64,000 bases of DNA from Megamerina dolium (GCA_963854835.1 OY978526.1:47149140-47213139); one strand, 5' to 3'; shown: positions 48,795 to 62,261, counted from the stretch's first letter. Notes: generated by a model not told the origin, from the sequence alone. A program made the numbers and translations.

Positions 48795-49036
48795 CCGTAA
48801 CACAATGGATAGTGCATTGGCCTTCTAATCTGTAGGTCGTGGGTTTAATGCCCGGATGAAGAATAACGAAATTTAATATCGAAAAGATTTTTCTTTCGAA
48901 CGGTACCCACCTTGCAAGAATGGGTAATTTTTCCGGCAGTAACAATTTGCCAAAAATGCTTCTTAAAAGAGCTCTGTCACCATCAAAGTTAAAGTGATGT
49001 CACAAGGGTTCTGCTGTTCGGAACCGGCTGATATAA
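48795..49036 (+). mobile_element. tRNA-derived SINE, copy G (diverged, 3' truncated)
   Basis: The head has GGATAGTGCATTGGCCTTCT, closest of all copies to a tRNA-Arg(TCT), then AATCTGTAGGTCGTGGGTTT. The body has GAAAAGA and TTTCTTTCGAACGGTACCCA, then a deletion and CTGTTCGGAACCGGCT. The 3' block is missing. Confidence 0.8.
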
Positions 49037-49387
49037 TAGCCGGTAGAAAGAATGGTCCTAGAATGCACTCCAGGAGCTACGGAAGAAAGAAGCCCAGCAG
49101 CGAAAGGAGAAACATAAACGAGGGGTAGACTAAAGCATATGTGAATAGCCATTTTGGCCCAACTTTACCTTGCGAAGAAATGCCTAATTGCGGTTCCGTG
49201 GGGCAATTCCAAGCTATAAACGTCGGAGTTTAGGGTTTAGTTCGTAGGCGTACTGCTTAGCAAGTTCAGCATAGTAAAATGTACTGCCTGGGCGTGGTCC
49301 CGAATGTGGTGTATCCTTAGCAAACAGTATGAATCGTACATGCCGGCCACGACGGTATTTATAAAAGATTCCCCATAAAAAAAATAA
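49037..49387. other. No recognisable gene or element
   Basis: Unassigned sequence of higher GC than its surroundings. The minus-strand frames here run into the CA/TA repeats and are not genes. Confidence 0.5.
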
Positions 49388-50737
<1,350 letters not shown>

Positions 50738-51137
50738 TATATCCACATATGCATATACAAGATTTCCATATCTTCATACAAATACCAACAATGATATTTC
50801 ATTATACATTGACTAACCAAAGTGTTAATTTCTGGAGGTGTTGTACTTACAATTGTTTGAAGTGATATGGAGCATTATTACTCATAATATTAACGCCCAA
50901 CTCTAATCACATTGCAAACCATGACAACAATCGACACCATTCACCCATAGCTCCCTACCAAGTAACGTAAGCAGTCAAACAATGGTAATGATGTTGACGG
51001 AAAACTGCGACGAAAATAAGATGGGGTAAAAGTGTCTGTTATGATGCTACCTACTTATTATACTTGTCGAGTTAACATAACGTTATAGAGTAACTTGCAA
51101 CATCATCCTAACATCATCGAAGATACATAATATACAT
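50738..51137. other. No recognisable gene or element
   Basis: AT-rich DNA; nothing recognised. Confidence 0.5.
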
Positions 51138-51626
51138 AGAGGGTTTTCCATTAGGGACTTAACAATTTCGTATCTTTATATGAACGCACCCTTAAACTTT
51201 TTTAATCAACTGTCAATGTCAAAACGTTAGTTAAAGTCAACATTTTCATCATGGTAAAGTTCACGAACCAGCAACGTTTGGAAATTATTAAAAATTACTA
51301 CCGAAATTCTGAGTCGGTGGTCGCAACTTTAAGAGCGAAAAATCATCTTCAGCGATGAAGCTCATTTCTGGCTCAATGGCTTTGTCAATAAGCAACGCGA
51401 AATTGCCAACGTTCTGGTCGACAGGTGTGCTAGAGTGGTGGAAAATTGGGTCCAAAGAATCGACCGCTGTAAACTGGCTCGTGGTGGTCATATGACCGAA
51501 ATCGAATTTCATTCATAAAATGTAATGCTTGCAATATATCCACAATAAATTTGAACTCAATATCTCAAATATTTTTGTGTTTTATTAATAGATAAAATTG
51601 TTATGTCCCTAATATAAAACGCTTTA
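51138..51626 (+). mobile_element. Internally deleted mariner (MITE-like, about 490 bp)
   Basis: Imperfect terminal inverted repeats share TTAGGGAC-TAACAATTT and lie by TA. The start codon at 51252 gives MVKFTNQQRLEIIKNYYRNS, then ESVVATLRA. This jumps to IFSDEAHFWLNGFVNKQ (first D) and again to CARVVENWVQRIDRC and LARGGHMTEIEFHS at the end. Second and third catalytic residues are deleted. It is a different family from the R copies, since ends and protein differ. Confidence 0.82.
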
Positions 51627-52984
51627 TAAGTACGTGGGTATGTTCGTCTATCAGTTTATTTACGTTCACTTGTAATTGTATGTTCTTTCCTTTATATCGA
51701 TTACCCCCCTCACATACTCTTTCCCTAAATCATTACAAATGTATTCTTATTCCCTGTGTACATGTATTGGCTTAAACTCTTTATAATTGGACGACTTTTT
51801 ACTGAATATAAATAGGAGCGTGCATTTGTGTTGTTTTTGTTATTACGATATTGTACTATAGCTCTTGGCGATAATACTCCTGCTGCGCAATGGTTGTTTA
51901 CGTATTGTTTGGTTGAGCAGTGATAACACTATTGCTAACATTGTACTCGTATATAGTAAACCTACATAGGTATTGCATATGGAGCCCAGTGTCTCAGTAA
52001 CAAATATTAATTCTAATGCTATACTATGCTATAAGGTGATTTGCCTGTTTTATATATAGACGAAATACTTATGTTTTTCTATTTTTACGACACTTTTGAT
52101 AATGAGAGACATTTCATAATGTAATTAAAATACACATGACAACGAACCTGATACAACAAACCAGTATATACCAGACACAAATTGCTACGAAGTGAAGTTA
52201 AACGTTTGTAGTTTGGGAGAGGTTTTATTGTAAAGATGCCATTGAAAAGCTAGAGATCTCAACAAACTTTTGTAGATAAATACAATTTTTTTTTTGCGTC
52301 GGGTTAGATTTAAAAAATAATTTTTGTTGTTAAAATTTTGAAAAATTAATTTTTTTTGTATAGTCGACTCATTTCTAAAACTTGTCCCAAAATAAACAGA
52401 TTTTTCAACCACATTAATGTAAAATAAAAACAAAAGTGTACGTACTAACCGGAATGCTTCAGGTGTGATTCATACGAATTTGAGGTTATTTTGAAGTGAG
52501 CTGAGATTTACACATTTTGTAAATGATTGTGAATATTCCCTTAATTTTATAAGCATCCTAAATATTTACCTGCAGCAACTAAATATTATATGACAACTAA
52601 TACCAATGGAAATATATTCGACTAGGAATCGTATCGGAGATATTATAAATAATATTAGTTCAACCCAATCAAAAGTTGTTTCAATTTTATGAGAAAGATT
52701 TGCAAATGATACCCATATAATATAACATATCAACTGTCATGATGAAATGGAAAAACGGATAAAATTGCAGCTTAATTTTTTTTAGGTCACACTATATGAA
52801 CTTTTAAAAAAATACTCAAATAAATAATCATGAAGAAAGTTTGCCAATCACAGAAACTGTATCTCGAAGATAAAAGCAATAATATTAAAGGCGATGAGAA
52901 AATGTTCACCCTCGATTGTATCTACAATATAACAAGGTATTTACGGTCTGTTAGATAAATATCGAGAATTTTAATTTTTATCGT
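51627..52984. other. No recognisable gene or element
   Basis: AT-rich DNA; the 82-codon minus-strand frame at 52185 has no motif. Confidence 0.5.
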
Positions 52985-53310
52985 AGAACACGTAACTCCA
53001 TCTATTTGAAATTAAAAGCGGAGATATGACTGCGGCAATGCTGACTGAAGAATTGCAATTAACTGCTTTTACTATTTGGAAAATTTTAATTGAAGATTTG
53101 GGTAAAATACAATTTTAAGTTTTTAGAAAAAGAGTTTTTGAATTTAGAAAAATCTTTGTACCATCAATCATCGACCGTACACACATGATTTGTGACTGTA
53201 TGACTATTTCTGACTGCTTTATTTTTGTTCCCGAAACTTAAAATGGCGATCAAAGGAGCATTCTACGAAGGTTTGAGGGAGAGTATTTTAAAAAAATATA
53301 AGGTTTCCAG
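52985..53310 (+). pseudogene. mariner-like relic, two pieces
   Basis: Near 53035 a frame reads AAMLTEELQLTAFTIWKILI followed by EDLGK, like the mariner helix-turn-helix end (EELNxSxxTVxxILxEDLG). After a gap, 53226-53290 reads LFPKLKMAIKGAFYEGL, like the C-terminal FLFPKLKxxLKGxxF segment. The catalytic centre between them is absent. Confidence 0.5.
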
Positions 53311-56300
53311 CATAGTGCAGTATTTTTTTCCTTCATCTAAAAAATCTCATTATTTTCCGAACATAGTGTATATAATTAGTAATTTCAAAAGCCTTGAACG
53401 AGCTTTATGCATTTAAGAATATTTTTAGCTTTCATCCAAATATGTAATCTACATGTATGTATATGTGTAAACATATACTTTGGAGTGTGAAGGTATGTAT
53501 TTGCAGATGAACAAGAAAATATTTAGCAAGTTTTATATACCTATTTACTCGTATACTATATTTCTCATTTTGCCACTCACATCATATGTGAGACACCTTT
53601 TTTTCATACTTGTGATAAATGGAAGTCACACACTCATACGCCGTAATGCCTTACGCCTGGCTTACACATATGCAGAAAGAAAATACATACACAAGCATAA
53701 TAATAAAAAATAAAATTAAATATGGTATATGAAATACGAAATGCAGAAAAGAGAAAGGAAAATAAATATACTTATGCGAGCAAATGTATGTACGCACTTC
53801 ATAACTGTCATGTGGTGTCAACAGCATCGTTCAACATCTTAATCATCAGCATTACCATGAGTATTAACATCGTTACTCAGCCTCTGCTGCCGATTCTAAT
53901 GTGGTTTGTTCATTGGCAGTACGACAAACTTATTTATATCTTCATTTCCGTTGCTTTTGCTTGTGCTGTTGAAAGTATTTACGAGTAGGTAAGCATGATA
54001 TGAGAACAAACAAATAGTACTATATTCATGCTACCCCGCCTAGTTTCATTAGAATGTTATGTTATGTTCACACACATATACGAGCACATGCATGTACATA
54101 TAATTCTTGATAAATAAAAATAATAATAAAAGAAAAAAAATTATTATAATAATCGTTTCGTTTCCTCCCTTCACAACTCTTCCGGAAGAAAAAAAGTATG
54201 AATTTAAGTATTTGTTGTGCCTGCAAGGACTTAAAGGTATTGTTTGCTTATGAATGGCACCCCTTAACCCGCTATACCAATTGACACCTCATAATATTTT
54301 TTCGTAAAATTCAATCGGTTTAACACTTCTTCTCTTTGATTTTGCTTGACGCGCTGTCAAAAGTAACACCAGCACAAAACTTGGATGGAATATAGAATAT
54401 ATTTATTTATTTTCGCAACTTGAGTTTAAAGCTTTATCAACTTGGAACCTTTTGATTTGATTCTGCTGAAATTGCAATAATGGCGAAAACAGAATATTAG
54501 ATAGTTTTGACATTTTAGTTAAAGATTGCGCTGAGGTATAAGTCTTGAAACTGAATTATCAATGATCGACTGGGTGCAGCTAATACTTATGCTCACATGG
54601 GAGGTTGAACTCGAAATTTTAATGCAATCGATTGTTTGTCAGAAAAAAATAACGTAACTTATGGTTTTGAGTAAATCAGAGCTATGCATTTGTAAGACAT
54701 TTGAAAGAGGAAAGATAAAGATGAATGATGTAGATGTAATGTGAAATTTCAATTATTTTTTGAAGTTGTTTTTTCGGCGTTTTTTATTGGAAAATATTGG
54801 AATGCATTTTAAATTGATTTAAGATACCTTATTTCAAGCGACAATGTCCGCAGTACGGTCCTGAGGCCAATATCAAATCAATATTAAAACTATTAAAAAG
54901 CAAAGGCATGATCTTGGTTTTATAGGTGTGTATACCACATGCATTTCAATATTAGTTAGCTGGATAGGCTTGTTGAGAGTAGAATCTTTCGAATAATAGA
55001 AAGAATCGACCATCAGCGAGGTCCAAATGTGTAATTAATTCAAGGCTCAAAGTTCTAATGTTAATACACCGATATCTACACCGTTATCGCTTTGTTGTTT
55101 TGCTCTGTCTACACTATACTCTCCACTATGTCTTGTCGTAATGAAAAATGGGTTTATTTCTTTAGTTACATGTTATTAAAACTACTCATACGATCCGCAT
55201 CCCATGTGAAATATTTGTTGTTGGAAAGATAAGTAGTGCTACAGTATTATAAAGAATTTACCTAGATTTATCAATGGGAAAATATTTAGGTATTGGTGTC
55301 AAAATGTTACGAAATATAATTAAAGTTTGGTAAGTCCAATGTGGACCTTTTACTATCAATTCATATGACGTTTGTAGTGCTCCACGAATTTTTCAACATA
55401 TTTCCATATTTTAAGAAATCCCATAAAGGAGTATGACTATGTTCAAGAATTATATATATATTCTTTTGCAATTTCTGTCAATGTGCTCTCGTAAAATAAT
55501 GACAAAATTACTTGTATAGAAAACTTCTATGAATATTTAATAAAACAAAAACAAAAACATTGTCACTTTGCTTTTACTACTTAGTCCAATTTACTTTAGA
55601 TGTAATCATTGACTATGAGCTTATGTAAATGAATATTTTCCCCGATTTCCTATACGTATATCTGTGCCTGTAAGTAAGCAGTAGTAAACTCGACTCACTT
55701 AAATGTCATTGTGGATGTGCTATATGCTGAACCATTGGCATTTGAATAAAATTCGTATATTCTCATTCTCATCTTTTTAACTGTTATTTTGTAATTCTAT
55801 ACGAATGAAGCAATATTGTGTCATATAGTAAGTGCTATCACTGAATCGTATAAAATTTAAATATACCAAATACATACAAGCGTATGAAAATAAAACAAAA
55901 CACTTCAAAATAATACTTAAAAGCGTTCAACCAGATACACTTGAACTTGCATTGCTTACCCACGTTATTATGCTAATTATATGAGTCTCTTTCTGTATCT
56001 CGTTCTATGTATATATTTTTATCATTTCAACGTATTGCCGTCAATGCTATTTAATTTTCAAATCAAAATTGAATTGTGATTTGATGACAAACATTTGCAT
56101 TTGGCGCGTATTTTCAATCGATCTATTTCATCTTCTCATTTAGATACGACATGACAACACATTTTCACATTTCACTTACATATTTGACACATTCGAATAC
56201 GAATCTTGTGTATTGAATTGTCATACACATGCATAAATTATACGTTGCTTTACATATAAACATATATGCAATACAATGAAGCATTTTCTCTATAGTATGT

Positions 56301-57002
56301 ATATTTGCCATAAGTAATGTGAATGAATACCCTTTCCAAATACATTTTCGAAATGTGTGATTTCTGTCGTATTATGTTGTTCAAAGTGGTGACACCCACG
56401 TATTTGTTGCCATCTACCACTGTCATGTTATTCAATATGCATGAATATGATATTGAACGTATGTACCTTCTATGTGATATTGACATAGAATATCATATGA
56501 AAAATGAATATATTCTTTACTTTCCGTTAGCTATTATTTACATACATAGGTGTGTGTATGATGGTCGGTATGTTATGAAATCGAATTTTCGCATCACAAG
56601 AAAATTATTATTATTAATCACAGCTGTCATTGTAGTGTCACAGCATAGGTATATACAATATGATATTGGTGTCGTATTATGCATTTTATGTGAAATGGAT
56701 TAATCGATGGAGTATCAAAAAATATTTGACATGTAGATAGATTTTATATCTTTTTTTTGATTTAAAATATTAGATATATTTCTAGTAGATTAAAGAACTA
56801 TAAACCATCGATATAACTAATCTACCAATCCACTGCTGGTCACTTTTCATTTTTGTTATGCTTACTTCTTCGTGGTCAAAACAAATACACAATAAATACA
56901 AATGGAAAACAAATATTTTAAAACACATGGTGGTTCCACTTTTGGAACCACTAAGCCAGAATTATTATTGAAAAAAATGAGCAGCACCAAGTAGACCAAG
57001 TG
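53311..57002. other. No recognisable gene; small hairpin at 56930-56951
   Basis: AT-rich DNA. The longest frame is 126 codons (56323-56703) without a known motif and with base composition like its surroundings. A hairpin with 9-bp arms, GTGGTTCCA and TGGAACCAC, lies just before mariner copy R4. Confidence 0.5.
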
Positions 57003-58259
57003 AAGGGTTATCCATTTTGCGGTTTCAAAAGTAAATGTAAATAAAACACATATAAAATAATTTTTATCATGATATTTCTTTTTTATTATAAAGTTTGAAC
57101 GTTGACATTATGTGTGAAATACTACATCATTTAAATGACCACCACGCGAATTATTGCAAGCATCGATTCTTTTGAGGTAATTTTCGACCACTTTTTGACA
57201 CATATTGGGCGGTATCTCAGCCATAACATGACGAATGTTGGTTTTTAGGTGCTCAAGAGTTAAAGGTTTATCTGCATAAACACGGTCTTTCGCGTAGCCC
57301 CACAAAAAAAAGTCAAGCGGTGTCAAATCGCATGATCTTGGTGGCCACTTGATATCGCCACGACGAGAAATTACGCGGCCAGAAAATTTCTCTTGCAATA
57401 AAGCCATATTCGCTCGAGTTGTGTGGCATCTGGCACCGTCTTGTTGAAACCACATATTCTCTAAATCGTATTCTTCAATAGCAGGCAAAAAAAAGTCGGT
57501 TATCATATGACCATAACGCTCCGAATTGACGGTGACAGTCGTTCCATCGTCGTTTTCGAAGAAGTAAGGTCCAATCACACCTCCGGACCAAAGAGCGCAC
57601 CAAGCAATGACTTTTTGTGGATGTAGTGGCCTCTCTTCAATTACTTGAGGATTCTCAGAATCCCAAATACGACAATTTTGTTTGTTAACATACCCACCGA
57701 GTGAGAAATGTGCTTCGTCGCTGAAGAAAATTTTGTTCGAAAAATCGCCGTCCACCGCCTGTTGTTGAAGCACCCATTCGACGTATCTACGACGTTGTGA
57801 ATGGTCAGCTGGCTTCAGTTGTTGTGTGAGCTGGATTTTATATGGATGTAGGTGTAGATCCAAATGCAAAATACGCCATAATGTGCCGTAAGACAGTCCT
57901 AATTCCTGAGAACGACGAGGAATCGACACATTCGGGTTTTTGGCAACACTTTCACTTACAGCAGCGATATTTTCGGTGGTACGAGCGAAACGATGATGCA
58001 CAATTTTGCCAATTGCTAGCGTAGTTGGACGATTATGTAAACTATAATCTCCTCTTAAAGCACGATATGTGGCTGTGGCAGAATCACCATTTTTGTAGTA
58101 GGTTTTTACAATTTTATTGCGTTGTGCGATAGTTAAGGGATCCATTTTCGCAAATGTCAGACTTTGAACTGAAAAAGAAAGAAATTGTTTTAACAACTCA
58201 GTTTGACAGATGTCGAATTCTAGCCCTATGCTTTTGAAACCGCGAAATGGATAACCCTT
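57003..58259 (-). mobile_element. DD41D (rosa-like) mariner, copy R4, both ends intact
   Basis: It has AAGGGTTATCCATTTTGCGG at the left and the inverted form of AAGGGTTATCCATTTCGCGG at the right. The right side has the TA target; the left is flanked by TG instead. It holds an uninterrupted transposase frame. Confidence 0.92.
57108..58145 (-). CDS. DD41D mariner transposase, open frame with a 16-codon deletion
   Basis: Start at ATG 58145 (MDPLTIAQRNKIVKTYYKNG), chosen because copies R1 and R2 start at the same place. The frame is also open upstream into the inverted repeat. The 345-residue protein has a helix-turn-helix N-terminus, FFSDEAHFSLGGY (first D), WSGGVIGPYFFEND, FQQDGARCHTT (second D, with Thr changed to Arg after DGA) and SCDLTPLDFFLWG (third D in PLDFF, spacing 41). 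It ends at 57108 after HLNDVVFHT. Residues KKYEETGSVTDIVRPV are missing after IGKIV, an in-frame 48-bp loss between TGTG repeats. The lost part links the two DNA-binding helices in the sister copies, so activity is doubtful. Confidence 0.9.
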   Translation of the reverse strand: MDPLTIAQRNKIVKTYYKNGDSATATYRALRGDYSLHNRPTTLAIGKIVHHRFARTTENIAAVSESVAKNPNVSIPRRSQELGLSYGTLWRILHLDLHLHPYKIQLTQQLKPADHSQRRRYVEWVLQQQAVDGDFSNKIFFSDEAHFSLGGYVNKQNCRIWDSENPQVIEERPLHPQKVIAWCALWSGGVIGPYFFENDDGTTVTVNSERYGHMITDFFLPAIEEYDLENMWFQQDGARCHTTRANMALLQEKFSGRVISRRGDIKWPPRSCDLTPLDFFLWGYAKDRVYADKPLTLEHLKTNIRHVMAEIPPNMCQKVVENYLKRIDACNNSRGGHLNDVVFHT

Positions 58260-58261
58260 TA

Positions 58262-58856
58262 TTACATTAGATAGAAGTATGGAAAGTAATGATGATGGTT
58301 TTGATAAAAATGAAAATTCAAATTTGAAGGACTTTAAATTCAAAGGACTAAAACCTTAAATTCAGCATGCAGTAAAACATAGGCACCAGATTGCGAAACA
58401 AATTTTCAGCAAAACGGTAAATTAGAATGTGATACAGATTTCCATTTATCATTACACTGTACCACAAGGTGGAATAGCTTGTTAGAAATATTTGTTGGAA
58501 AGATTTGAGCAATCTAAAATTCCTATAACAATAAATCTACACATCTACTTAATAATTCAATATCTCGAATATTGTTACAAAATTTTCCATTGCGCGTAAT
58601 ATCTCGAAGACCATCAATTTTAATTTCATTGGTAAAGTACCTCAATAAATCAAGTCGGATTTTAAGTAAGGTGATAATTTTTGAAACAAAACCTTGAGAG
58701 TGATATAAATATGTATGAGCACAAAAAAAACCGAATACTGAAGATACAGAATATAAGACTAAATTAATTTAGCTTACTCGAAGCCAGTGCAAATTTACAA
58801 AAAAGAAAATCCACATAACGTACGTAGACCGCTCAACAACATCATATCTGTATTGA
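58262..58856. other. No recognisable gene or element
   Basis: AT-rich DNA; nothing recognised. Confidence 0.5.
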
Positions 58857-60355
58857 GTACACGACAGAGCTGTAAAAGTGTGAACTCATTTTCACTTTTA
58901 ATGCTGCAATCTTCAGCATTCAGTGTGTGAAATCTTTAGGCTGATAAAAATGAATGATTTCTATTCGTTTTCAATTCATGAATTGAAAATCCTAAAGAAT
59001 TCACACAGAATTGAAATTTTGATGAATGCAGCCGCATATGGCTGCAACCTAAAAAAAAATGGGAGTGGCGATAGCCATTCAGTAGCAAGCTGACAGCCGT
59101 TCTTCTTCTTCCGTTTTGTTGTTTACAACATATCGGTTTGGTTGTTGGATCTTTCATTTCTGGGTTGCCATTGGCTTATATTAAATATAAAGAAAGTATT
59201 ATATGCAAAAATTATAGAAGTTTTATTTCGTATTACAATTTTTTTGTTTGTTTTTACGTAATCGTTTTAATAAATTCAGAAGTAGCGACTAGCATGTTTG
59301 TTTGACCTCCTTAAAGAATTTTACGTATAAATACGCATATTTACGTATAATGCGTAGATTTATAATGATCCATTAATTCCTTTTCAAACATGAATTTCTT
59401 CAAAGTGAATCTTGTGAGATAAATTTAAAAATGTGTTTAAAGGAAAATGAAAATTTAATTGACTGATTGTTAGAATTCTTCATCGCAAAGTCAACATATC
59501 GTTGAAGAATGGGAAGAACTATCCGATATTTGTTTTGATAGTCCTATTTCAGAAAAGTCTGCGTTAGAGGCATCAATGTTAAAGTCGTCACCAGAAGTAC
59601 AGTACGAGCCTCAACAAGCTGTTGTAAACGCTATATTATATGACAATTTTTTTTCTATCATATTTGTATTAAATTGTATATAAATTGAAGAGCTCGATTC
59701 AACAGACTACTTCAAGAAAAGAGGGGGAATTCTTGTGTGTTGTTGCATATGCAATACAAAACTGCAGGGTACTGTGCAAGTAACATCATATTTATTTATT
59801 TGAATAATAACAGCTGATTGGTTTTGTCGTGGTATCAAAACTCAAGGTAGAGCCATTGGGGAGAGTTCTCATGAATGAAGGAGAAAACGTAAATAAAACA
59901 ACAACAAGCACATGGGAAAAAAAGAAGAAGAAGTTGCAAAAAAACGCACTTACTTGACACTATAAAAAGCCAGTTTCTGACATATGGCTCATCCAAGAGG
60001 AACTTTGTAGTTACTCTACCTTCATAATAACACCATGGGTTTTGTTCCAAAGCAGCTATGCTTTTCATGGTAATAAATAATATCATATTTCCAGTATTTC
60101 AGAGTTTCAAAGAAATATAATATTGAATGAATTCATCATATTTTTAAGCCTTCCAAGAATGGGATTGATATATTTCAATTCCCATTCTTGGGAAAGTGTG
60201 ATAATTTTAAGCTTTTAAGAATGATGAATGGTTCGTCTGTCATTCTTTAATGAATTCGAAGCAAAAGAGTGCAGCCTCGTTGATGCAGCTTTTAAATGAA
60301 TTAAGGGTGAGTGAATTCCGTAATGGTTCAATTCTTTTACAGCTCTAGTACACGA
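58857..60355 (+). mobile_element. hAT-like transposon, 1483 bp, with 8-bp target duplication
   Basis: Target duplications GTACACGA lie at 58857-58864 and 60348-60355. The terminal repeats are CAGAGCTGTAAAAG (58865-58878) and, at the right in inverted form, TAGAGCTGTAAAAG (60334-60347). The start YAGAG fits the hAT terminal pattern YARNG. Subterminal hairpins include a 22-bp perfect palindrome at 58968-58989, lying inside a longer stem (58925-58940 with 58991-59006). On the right side an arm pair around CCAAGAATGGG lies at about 60152-60194. No complete transposase is present. Confidence 0.85.
59474..59803 (+). pseudogene. Possible hAT transposase N-terminal remnant
   Basis: A frame open from 59474 to TAA at 59681-59683 gives an acidic stretch (IVEEWEELSDICFDSPISEK, then SALEASML). 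In the same frame after that stop comes EELDSTDYFKKRGGILV and CCCICNTKLQGTVQVTS, ending at TGA 59801-59803. The C-x-x-C piece with KLQGTVQVTS resembles the first half of a BED zinc finger of hAT enzymes. This is a weak call; the rest of a transposase is absent. Confidence 0.35.
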
Positions 60356-61309
60356 AGTGGTAGTGGCTAATGACTGTTAAATGAACTAAAAGTACAGCTA
60401 CATGTTTAGGTATATAATTAATATATGTTATTAAAACTGCACAATTAACTTTCAGACGACAGTATAGACGTTTTAATAATATGCAAAGGAATGCGATAAT
60501 CAATATTCGAATTATTATTATTAAAATCTAAGCATATGCTTCTAACAGAATTAAATAATTCAACATTTCTTTTACACATTGCTAATTTTAATGGTTTCAA
60601 ATTTCTTGAGGAGCGATTAGGTACATATAAATTCATATAAATTCAATTCATTAAGTAAGAAACGCGATTCATTTTCACCATTAAACAATTTTATGATAAA
60701 ACAAGCATATAATATTACTTTTTTACTTTTAATAATTTGATATATTGTTCATAGGTGGTCTCTATTGACTAATTTAATACAAATGCTTGCGACTAGTTCT
60801 GTAATTCTGTAAATAAATTCTGTAAATAAATAAATAAATAAATAAATAATAAAAAAACTGGCAAAATGGTTACTCTGGTTTTGACTTTCAAAGAACCATG
60901 CTGATTTAAGGATATTAAGGATATTATTGAGAAACCAATTTGTGTAGTTTTAATGGCCTCAAACAATTTAGATGTAGCGTTTTGTGTCGCTATGCTTCGA
61001 TAAAATAACCGACTGTGAAGTGCTCTTAAAAAGTGGAATTGGGAATTAACTCTTCGAAATATGTAGCACGAAGTAGATGAGAAAATAAATGAAATTAACG
61101 CAAAATTTAAAATTGAAAATGAAGAATGAAATCTTGTTAAGTCCTGGTAAATAAGAGAAAATTATTATAAAAAATATTGAGAAAAGTTAAGGAAATACCT
61201 TGTGAGAAAAAATACAGAAAATAGAAATATGACAAACAGCTGATGCATTACTTGTACCTCACTGGATGAAATATGAATTATATTTGAATTCGTTATGTAT
61301 GCGACTTAT
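60356..61309. other. No recognisable gene or element
   Basis: AT-rich DNA with an AAAT tetranucleotide run at about 60823-60850; nothing else recognised. Confidence 0.5.
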
Positions 61310-61485
61310 TTCACGGTAGTTGGCGCAACTTGTCGTTTCTCAATTCCAGTCATGAACAACTCGACAAGCAGGCAATCAGCACGTGCAACTTTATTGTGCT
61401 TCAATGTTAGAATATCTTTTTCGATCTAATCGTGGTGCAATGTCAACACCATCATCCGTGATTTGGGTATCCTGACACTCTCCTG
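61310..61485 (-). pseudogene. LINE family C fragment, copy C5
   Basis: Matches part of copy C1 (7000-7260 region): CACGGTAGTTGGCGCAA, AACTCGACAAGCAGGC, and the TGTCAACACCATCATCCGTG block. A central segment is missing. It corresponds to the RT N-terminal region on the minus strand. Confidence 0.7.
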
Positions 61486-61850
61486 CTTTTACGAAATTGA
61501 TCTAACGGCGTCATCCAACTAAGAGCAATTCCTGCCAAAGCTGTGATGTTCCGGAAGATGCAAACCATTAATTCTTTCACTATAAAACATACAGTGTAGA
61601 GAAAAACATGGTTTGAGAATGATTTGAGAGATAGTGTGGGCTAAAAACGTAATGCGCAGTATATTAGGTGACAGAGAACGATGGATGTTGGTACCTGATT
61701 ATTGACGGCAGTCCTCAAAGAGTTAGAATGGAAAGAATGAGCACAGCATGCTTTATGGCAGGTAGCTAAATAGCTAAGTTCGCCACCTTGATAAACTACT
61801 TGACGGCAGTGCTGCGGTATGTAGGTATGGGTTTTAGTACATGGGGTGCT
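61486..61850. other. No recognisable gene or element
   Basis: Unassigned sequence between a LINE fragment and a SINE. Confidence 0.45.
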
Positions 61851-62062
61851 TGCTGTAGTTCAGTGGTTAGTGTGTTGGCCTTCTGATCTGTAGATCGTGG
61901 GTTCATTCCCCGGCTAAAACGTAACAAATTTAATATCTATACGATTTTTCTTTCGAATGGTACCCACCTGTCGGCAAGCAATTGGCAATTCTTCCGGCAG
62001 TAAGAAATTGCCATGGAAAAGCTTCTAAAAGAACTCTGTGACAAAGCTCAGAAAAAGTGATG
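61851..62062 (+). mobile_element. tRNA-derived SINE, copy H (3' truncated)
   Basis: A clear head (GCTGTAGTTCAGTGGTTAGT, then CTTCTGATCTGTAGATCGTG and GGTTCATTCCCC) and body through AAGCTCAGAAAAAGTGATG. It breaks off at 62062, before the 3' hairpin block. Confidence 0.85.
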
Positions 62063-62261
62063 TTTTCATTGCAATACAATTGCTTTATTTTCGGCTACTC
62101 GCTGGTGTTTATTTTTCGGTTATGGCTTCCCTCGTGTCCATTTTCGACCACTTTGATACCAAGTTTTTTTAACCATTCACATAGTGGTTTGTCTGTTTTA
62201 CCATATTTATATTGTTTGTATTGTACTATATTGTTTGTCCCTTTTGTAAGAAATATATGTC
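62063..62261. other. No recognisable gene or element
   Basis: Unassigned sequence between SINE copy H and the LINE tail. Confidence 0.45.

Noticed and set aside
53480..53988. Two adjoining small frames with hydrophobic stretches
   Set aside because: They read like random AT-rich translation; no recognisable signal peptide or family motif supports a gene.
56323..56703. 126-codon open frame as a host gene
   Set aside because: No motif, no domain, composition like the AT-rich surroundings, and no neighbouring exon signals that I could support.
58146..58343. N-terminal extension of the R4 transposase frame
   Set aside because: It reads through the 5' UTR and inverted repeat; sister copies start at the MD(R/P)LTIAQ methionine.
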